From contig JAQMRL010000022.1 of assembly GCA_035578175.1 (NCBI GenBank), positions 4,571,501 through 4,635,500 of the forward strand: DNA of 64,000 nucleotides, given 5' to 3'. Positions within the stretch are counted from its first letter, which is position 1, and each line of letters opens with the position of its first letter. This document shows positions 57,786 to 64,000 of the stretch, one piece after another. Below the pieces are notes generated by a model. That model had not been told where the DNA came from. It was given only the letters and a program-made list of their open reading frames with translations, and did no database searches. The position numbers and the translations under genes are program-made. This stretch comes from Catonia carolina. Its lineage: Eukaryota > Arthropoda > Insecta > Hemiptera > Achilidae.

Positions 57786-59084
57786 ACTCGACAATTTATA
57801 CTTTATTGAAAAAAATCAATAACTTACATAATTATCATATAAATATTTAAACAATACAGTCTTTTGTTGAGTATTTAAAACAATGGTTATGGTTTTATTG
57901 TAAAGAATTGCTGAGATGTATTATCAAGAACTTAACGCAGAACTTCAAACGGTTTTCCTAGAGAAACATGATTTTCAGATACGACGGTTCATGATGTAGC
58001 CGACGATTTCTGTTATAAAGGAGTACATACTTTGTACTAATAAAGGTATTTATGAGTGTAAATCACAGCATACAATGAATGAATCTCGTTGTCCCAATTA
58101 ATTTGCTCAGTATAGTAGAATCGGTTTATATTCCAAAATCTTTTAAAAAGAAGATTAAGTAAGCTTCTTAACAAAAAAATTAATTGGTTATACATTTAAT
58201 ATACTGACAGGATAAGCAAATATTTAATCTACGTAACTGAAGCAGATTTTATTTGTATTATACCGAAAAGGAATTTGCTCTACTTCATTTGTGAAAGTGA
58301 ACTAAATAAACTCTCTCTGCCTCCTGAAAACAAAATACTCAGCTGCGTTTGGGGTATGATTTTTAATACAGACAAAAGGGAAAAATATATGATTTGCGGC
58401 TTTTGAACAAATTAAAATGTCAACAACGAGTCGTGGGTATTTTTCGTTGTCTAGTGGATTAAATAAAAAACCTTATACCGCGTTAGGTATAATATTCTAT
58501 TCGCAAAGCGCTGTGGTATTTTCAACCTACAGAAAAAATATGTGATAATAATTTTAATGTTAAATTAAACTGAATTAGATAAATTTTAATAGGGCAATTT
58601 AACACTTGTTAACGCATTTGTACCTTTTTGTTGTTGATGATTGCCGCATTTAAAATGTATAAATTTATTTTCGTTTATATTTTATGAAGTACTTTATAGT
58701 ACACATAATAGAACAAGATACGTACCGTAAAACGTAACGTAAAAAATACGAGTAATCTTAAATTAAGTAGGTATTTATAAAGTTAAGCACTAAACAATTA
58801 GTTTATTTTTTATGTTTTTACTAGCGAATGAATGCTGTCATAATTACTTTTTAGTATTGCTTCAGTAATGTTTTTTTTCAGTGAAAGAATTTTTTGAATG
58901 AACCAATTCTATACAAATATTTCGTTTATTCCACTCATAGTATCTGCATTAGCCTTAATTTGCAAAACAGTCTGGCGTAAACAAAAAAAAAAAAAAAAAA
59001 AAAAATCCATTGCTTGCTTTTAACTTAATTAATTTAATTTTACAAGTGTGCAAAAACAACTAGGAAGAAATCAGAACGTATATA
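57786..59084. other. AT-rich stretch with a 25-bp poly(A) run
   Basis: The run lies at about 58981-59005 and may be the tail of an eroded retroposon. No gene seen. Confidence 0.4.
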
Positions 59085-59745
59085 TTTTTAATGATAAAAT
59101 AAAAATATTTTTCTTTTGATAAACTGTAAAAATGTTACAAGTAAATGTGATGACTATGATTGTGTTGAAATCAAATAACAGGCAAGAGAGGGGAGGGCTC
59201 CCATTGGTGGCTCCCCTAGAATTATGATTAAACCTTCTTTTCACTTCAAGGTCTAGGTTTAGTGAACCTGTTCCAGTATCCATATCTTCCTCGGTCTGCC
59301 CACATCTCTCGTACCAATTGGTTTATAATTTTGAGCTTCTATTGACATCCTCCCATATAGTATTCTGTTCAAGTGACTTCACCAGGTTTTTCTATTCTGC
59401 AAGATCTTGGCACTTAGTGGCCGAGTAGACAGAACTCTTCTTATTTCATCATTTCATATCGTGTCCGTTCAAAGCATCCCAACACACTACGAAAAATCTC
59501 ATCTCTGCAGCTTGGATCTTGCTATCAATGTTTTTTTTTGGTATTTATCCACTATTTTATGACATATAGAAAAGTAGAAACGGCAATTATATTGTAGGAT
59601 TTGTTTCCCGTCTCTTGTCTTATTTTTCAAGTTTCTTTGAATATTGCTGCATATTCTCTGAAATTTTGTAATTTTATTGATCAAAATCTAATGTTATATC
59701 GTTGCCGAGGTAATTACAGTGTTCGACCCGCTCTATCATTTTTCC
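59085..59745 (-). mobile_element. LINE RT C-terminal remnant (family J)
   Basis: The minus strand reads ERVEHCNYLGNDIT, KFQRICSNIQRNLKNKTRDG, then SKIQAAEMRFF followed by a much-decayed segment, and DTGTGSLNLDLEVKRRFNH near the end. These fit the insect LINE tail with YLG..I, KF..ICG.I.R.LK.KTR, IQ.AEM.FLR and a GRPRKRW-type end. The stretch 59071-59283 is open for 70 codons. The tail-only relative is at 5205-5390. Confidence 0.75.
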
Positions 59746-60999
59746 TGTCATTTTATTTTAGTTATTTTATTTTATTTTAGGTCAATGACTGTCTCAATGA
59801 CGGAAGAGGAAGGTACTATTCTGAATGGCGGTAAGGGCGGATAAAATTAATGTTCTTAAACGCTTTAAAACAAGTTTTAGCTCAAATTTGGCTAAAATAA
59901 GTTCAGAAAAGTTGGCGTAGAGATTTATTTCTTAACGATTAACGAGTGAATTAGTGAGTAGAGGAAATAACTAATTTTTTGTGATGGTTTGTCAGCAACT
60001 TTTGGGTTAGTGTGAGTTTTCTACGTAGAACGTCGGTCGCAATTTAAACCTTTTGAATAGGTACTTAAAATTCAATTTCAACTTAACGGTTTTGCTTCGA
60101 ACAAAATTTGTTCTGAATTTTTAATATGCACATAATGTTAATTTTAATTAATACTATTAATTTAATTTAATATTATGAACCGGCTATATAGATACAATTT
60201 TTGTAAATACATGAGTATTATTATACTCTAATAGTAGAAGTGTGTTTGATAAAAAACTAATTTGAAAAAAGCCTAGGGTTAGAAAGTGCAACAAATAATA
60301 TGCAGTCAAGAAACGTCTTCTGCGATAGTGTCGGTCTACTAGGAAACAGGAAAGACGGGAAATAGTACAGAAGTCTATGCAAATGTAAAGCGATATCAAA
60401 GAAGAAGAAAAAAGGAGATAATGTCAGACCAGTAATCAGGTAGAGTAGCTGATCTATGGCCTTCTCTCATCCCAAACTTTTTCCTTCTAACATCTTTTTA
60501 GACCTGTATCATCCATTTTACAAAACTTCCTCATGCGCATTAATACAGGAATAAAAGTTACCTTCAAAAGCTTCCTTTCTTAATAGAATATTAAACCGTA
60601 TTTTACTCCAATCGCTATTTGTAGGCCTAATTATGCGATATAATAATATTTCTATCCCTGCCTCTGAACTGGTTTATAATAAAACAGTTTTTATAAAGCA
60701 TGGATAGAAGATGTATTTTAATGAAATCATTTTTTTAGATCTAGATAGCAGTAAAATACACAGACTCAGTCTACAACCTGCAAATTTTTTAAATATTTCC
60801 ACGCCAAGAACAAAACAAATTTTTAATTTATAGTGATAAAAGAGGATATTACTCACTTATTTTAAATTCGTATAATACATAATACTCATTGTTTTATTAG
60901 AACAGATCGTAGATTTACAGTAAAAAAAATCAGGATTCACACTAAATTATTTTCCTGATCATACTAAATAATTCACACTGACAGAACCATAAAATTTTC
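59746..60999. other. AT-rich stretch, no gene seen
   Basis: Short frames only (60-71 codons), none recognisable. Confidence 0.4.
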
Positions 61000-61370
61000 T
61001 CCTGTCTAGACTGAGAAAATTGTTACTATACAAAATTATCTTTATTGAAACCTATTTGAATTCATCCAATTCAAACTTTTGGTCTTCTAAACCTAGTAAC
61101 ATTCAACAGTTACAAGATTTTCAATCTGAACTTCTAGATAATATCTAGAAGTTCCGAAGACATATTTTGGCATCGGAGGATCTTATTATGTAAACAACAA
61201 AACTCCTCCCGATGGCCTCAAAGTTTTCTTCATTGCAGACGAAATACAATTCTACAACAGACAAATGTCAATCCTAACTAGTTAATACGGCACATTTCAC
61301 GATTCAATCTTCCTGGAAATTCACCATAGCGACTACAGGTTTTATGGAATAGAGACCTGATGCGACAAAT
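61000..61370 (+). mobile_element. Jockey-like LINE C-terminal fragment
   Basis: The plus strand reads KLLLYKIIFIETYLNSSN, SSKPSNIQQLQDFQSELL and, after decay, RRFNLPGNSP and LWNRDLM. These equal the KL.LYK....P.W.YG, S.SNIQ.LQ.FQSK.LR and RR.KR.W.RDL segments of the jockey C-terminus. An AT-rich (ATTT)n tract follows at about 61386-61402. Confidence 0.7.
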
Positions 61371-62939
61371 AAATTACTTAATTTTTATTTATTTATTTAT
61401 TTTTACTTTATTATTTATTTTTTTAATAAATATAATTAAAATCAAAATAATATTTTCTCATATTTCTAACTTGCATTTTTCCAAATTTAGTCTCAGAAAA
61501 TTGTACAAGTTTTCACACTAGAACATACACCACTGGGTGTTATTAATATTCGAGTATTTCATGTTTTTCCTTCGTTTTTAACAAATGTAATTGATGTAAT
61601 TTTACAATTGTAAATATAAATATTTAAGATAAATTAGTATCTCTAACGTTAACAGGAAAATATATAAAATTAAAAATAAATTAAATTAATCATATAGATA
61701 ATGTCTTGTCTGAAAAATTCCAGTTGAAGACCTACTGCTGAGGTGTTTCCTTTATTAAGTCCTTAATAAATTCCTTTTTAAGTTTTCGTCATATTTACTA
61801 ATTGTAATAAGTAAAGTAATGAATAAAGCTTTAAAAAGTTACAAAAAGCTCTTAGATTTATCTAACGTATAATTAACACTAACTTTAATAGAAAATTTAT
61901 GACCAGGAAATTCCTAGAAAATAACTTTACTATGACATTCAAACAAGTAAGAAAGTTATCTCATTTCAAAATTGAAACTTCATAAATTATAACGTCTTAT
62001 GTGTTCATTAAACTAATTAAATAATTATTGAAATTAATTAATTAGAAATAGTATGTAGTAACAATGTTTAGTAACGGTTTGCTCGCTGCAAAAGCGGTGT
62101 GCAATTAGTATTCCTAATTTAATATATAGTTAATTTCATAGTCAGATTTTATGGATTAAAGCAGTACTTACAGTGTTTCCATTTATAACTATTTTAGTAT
62201 GCACTTTAAATCCTCTCTTCATTATTATGTGTTTATTAATTTTGATTCGTAACAATCGCTGTTTTCAAACTTATAGAGAATATATAAAATAAAATTTTAT
62301 TGTAATTAAAAACAAAATAGTCATATTGTAATGCTGAAGTAATAAATTAAAATTTTGGAAAGAGATGTCAAAAATATGTAAGCATTTACTACTTTACATT
62401 GTTCCAATCGATTTTCTAAAAGTTTTACGTTATTAATTTTCTCTTGCCCTGTATGAATATATAGGGAAGGAAAGTAGGCCTATTATTTTTATATCGATTT
62501 TTCGAAATTGGGTTTTCACCAGAAATACACAATTTCAGCTCTCCTAAACCCAAAAAACATGTTTTTACCGATTGATGTGTGTGAAAAATAAATCTCAAGA
62601 TCGGAATACCGTACGAAGTTCAAAATTAAAACTTAAATTAAGTACCATATGGATACCTGACACAAATATTTTATTCAAAATTGTCTAACCGGAAATAATT
62701 TGTTCATTCGTGGAATTTTTAACTTTTTACAATTCCACCAGAAACGGCTCTAGATTTTTTTAAATTATCGCCTAATTTACTACATTTTTTTATGCTGTAC
62801 AGGATAGGGTAAGCACCATATCTGCTGAAATTCTTGGGAGTCGCTTTCGTAGTAAAAACTGTTTCTCTTAAGATTCCTTCCTTACATTTTACAACAAAAG
62901 TGTATCAATTTAAGTTATAACAAATTAAAAAACCTACTT
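61371..62939. other. AT-rich stretch, no gene seen
   Basis: Nothing recognisable. Confidence 0.4.
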
Positions 62940-62994
62940 TCACCGGATGGGCTGTTTATGTGTGTGTCCGCTGGGGCAGACAGAGTTGGTTTAT

Positions 62995-63010
62995 AGCCCT
63001 GAAAAGAGCC
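62995..63010 (-). terminator. Histone-type 3' stem-loop candidate, distal
   Basis: Minus strand GGCTCTTTTCAGGGCT: a six-pair stem (with G-U pairs) and a UUUC loop, fitting the histone mRNA 3' hairpin consensus GGYYCUUUUCARRRCC except at the last base. No purine-rich U7-binding element is evident downstream. Confidence 0.45.
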
Positions 63011-63030
63011 AGTGAAAACCTTAATGAATT

Positions 63031-63046
63031 GGTCCTGAGAAGGACC
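63031..63046 (-). terminator. Histone-type 3' stem-loop candidate, proximal
   Basis: Minus strand GGTCCTTCTCAGGACC followed by AATTC: six perfect pairs, a UCUC loop and the usual ACCA context. It lies 70 nt past the stop of the 59-codon ORF. Confidence 0.5.
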
Positions 63047-63115
63047 GATGAAAGCAACGCGTGGCTGCAGCTGCTGCGTCGCTGGCCGCTGCAAATCCCA
63101 AAGTATGTTCCATCT

Positions 63116-63295
63116 TTATCTCGTGGATGTAGTTGGTTGATCTTCGTCAGAGAAGTATAGCGTTATCATCGCGATGGTTGAGGAGCTTGGCGAAACGGCG
63201 TGTTGTCCATCGGAGACGTCATCTTCTTCCCTCGCAGTAGTGCGTCCATAACTACTTCTTCGGATCCGGTGGGCGTAAGGCTTCGCTTTGGGCAT
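63116..63295 (-). CDS. Small basic ORF in a histone-like cassette (59 codons)
   Basis: Starts ATG at 63295 and stops TAA at 63116. The N-terminus is basic (MPKAKPYAHRIRRSSYGR), the C-terminal half acidic and Ser/Thr-rich (EEDDVSDGQ, YFSDEDQPTTSTR). The pattern MPK....A.RIR recalls the C-terminal end of histone H3, but the flanking residues do not follow H3, so I do not call it one. It sits downstream of a CCAAT/TATA/initiator promoter and upstream of two histone-type stem-loops. A nine-codon upstream ORF (ATG near 63360) and a ~160-nt leader are unlike a normal histone gene. It may be a small replication-type gene or a decayed histone locus. Confidence 0.35.
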   Translation of the reverse strand: MPKAKPYAHRIRRSSYGRTTAREEDDVSDGQHAVSPSSSTIAMITLYFSDEDQPTTSTR

Positions 63296-63451
63296 CGCTC
63301 GCGGCAGCAGGCGATGACGGTTCTGGTCGATGGCTTAGGGTGTCGGGTTGGCGAGCGGAAGCATAATCTTCTCTCTTGGGGGGTCGTCGATGAGTATTTG
63401 CTGGAGTCCGGTAGCCGTGTGCCGATGTCTCGTCTGCTGAGTGGACTGTAA

Positions 63452-63524
63452 TCTGATCTCTCAGGCTCAGTGGAGCGCTCTTTATATAGTCACCGAGAGC
63501 GCTGTGGTAGGGGGCGGTTATTGG
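63452..63524 (-). promoter_or_regulatory. Candidate Pol II core promoter (CCAAT, TATA, initiator)
   Basis: Minus strand, in order: CCAAT (63520-63524), a GC box complementary to GGGGGCGG (63510-63517), TATATAA (63482-63488) and TCAG (63453-63456). TATA to TCAG is ~33 nt, the correct spacing for an arthropod initiator. Confidence 0.55.
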
Positions 63525-63689
63525 CCTCGACTTTGGTGATAAAGGCCTCTGTCGGTACGCCGCCTCAGGCCTACCACCCCTTTCGGAACTATTGGCGGTT
63601 CCCTCTGTCGCTAAGTCGGAAGATTTGATAGGCGGTAGCACAGTACTTAATCAAATGGGACGTCGGCGACACTACATCTTTTATTTCAA

Positions 63690-63905
63690 GCATTGCTTTT
63701 GCAAAGTGTAGTTTAGCGTCATTTAGTGATTTTCCGTATTTTTAATTAAATAATCCCATATAGATTAATTTTCATTTAGTGTCATTCACCCGTGATTAAA
63801 ATTAGGTTATTTTTATCATTTTAAATTGTTTACTCATGAATAAACACAGGTTAATATTTCATAATTTACATTAGCAAAAGAAAGGTGCGTGAGTGTTTCA
63901 CACCT
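63690..63905. repeat. Dispersed repeat K, copy 2
   Basis: Collinear with 11845-12035. A shorter relative of its first part (TTTAG..TCAATTAGTGATTTTC) occurs near 8020-8055. Confidence 0.55.
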
Positions 63906-64000
63906 GATTTATTTTACAGTTGTTATTAAACAAAACAGATTAGCACGTTTAAGTTTATTTAATTACACAATAAATAAACTTTTACTATGTTAAACAATTA

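Larger units (their letters stand above)
62940..63660 (-). other. GC-rich, CpG-bearing cassette
   Basis: About 720 bp with clearly higher GC and many CpG, with sharp edges against AT-rich flanks. Contains the promoter, ORF and stem-loop candidates listed separately. Overlapping frames up to 129 codons (63252-63641) reflect GC composition and start upstream of the promoter. Confidence 0.6.

Noticed and set aside
62960..63451. Plus-strand ORFs of 66 and 83 codons in the GC-rich island
   Set aside because: Antisense to the promoter and stem-loop arrangement; composition effect of the island.
63252..63641. 129-codon minus-strand ORF
   Set aside because: It starts upstream of the TATA box and crosses the promoter. 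Long frames are expected in GC-rich sequence. The 59-codon ORF after the initiator fits the signals better.

Overview
The window looks like a gene-poor, AT-rich stretch of an arthropod genome, most likely an insect. Hemiptera is a guess from the style of the repeats and I cannot confirm it. There are no bacterial gene rows, operons or ribosome-binding sites. The density of jockey-like LINE ends, tRNA-derived SINEs, Merlin, pogo, hAT, Tc1 and Helitron remnants, and an arthropod-type core promoter (TATA plus TCAG initiator) all point to an insect.

Almost everything recognisable is transposable-element debris. I count fifteen jockey-like LINE remnants, nearly all just the 3' end: the RT tail, the C-terminal domain or the 3' UTR. 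The best is a 1.7-kb 5'-truncated copy at 9009-10726 with a poly(A) tail and a 13-bp target duplication. Its reverse transcriptase is intact except for one frameshift. Three other LINE groups occur: a YLGE/GHI/ILRT-type group (230-700, 22580-23340, 32213-33110), a second group at 29880-30340 and 34700-35120, and a third at 5205-5390 and 59085-59745. A tRNA-derived SINE family appears five times, and one copy (36672-37971) is split by a later LINE insertion with a perfect 10-bp duplication.

DNA transposons: a hAT-type element with terminal inverted repeats (5597-5950), a foldback (4151-4594), Merlin ends (8225-8725, 13335-13725) and a Merlin N-terminal piece (48895-49195), a hAT end (12951-13200), a long palindrome (14656-14947), a 1154-bp pogo/Tigger deletion derivative (21060-22213), a Helitron (44268-44678) and a Tc1-like remnant (56640-57160). 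A likely solo LTR lies at 28518-29179, with a partial relative at 13726-14033.

Host-gene candidates are few. One is a convincing terminal coding exon at 40573-40725 (+). The second is a GC-rich cassette at 62940-63660 read on the minus strand. It has a CCAAT box, TATA box and initiator, a 59-codon basic ORF, and two hairpins that fit the histone-mRNA 3' stem-loop consensus. A possible decayed coding stretch lies at 25628-26023 (-). The remaining tens of kilobases are AT-rich sequence in which I see no gene.
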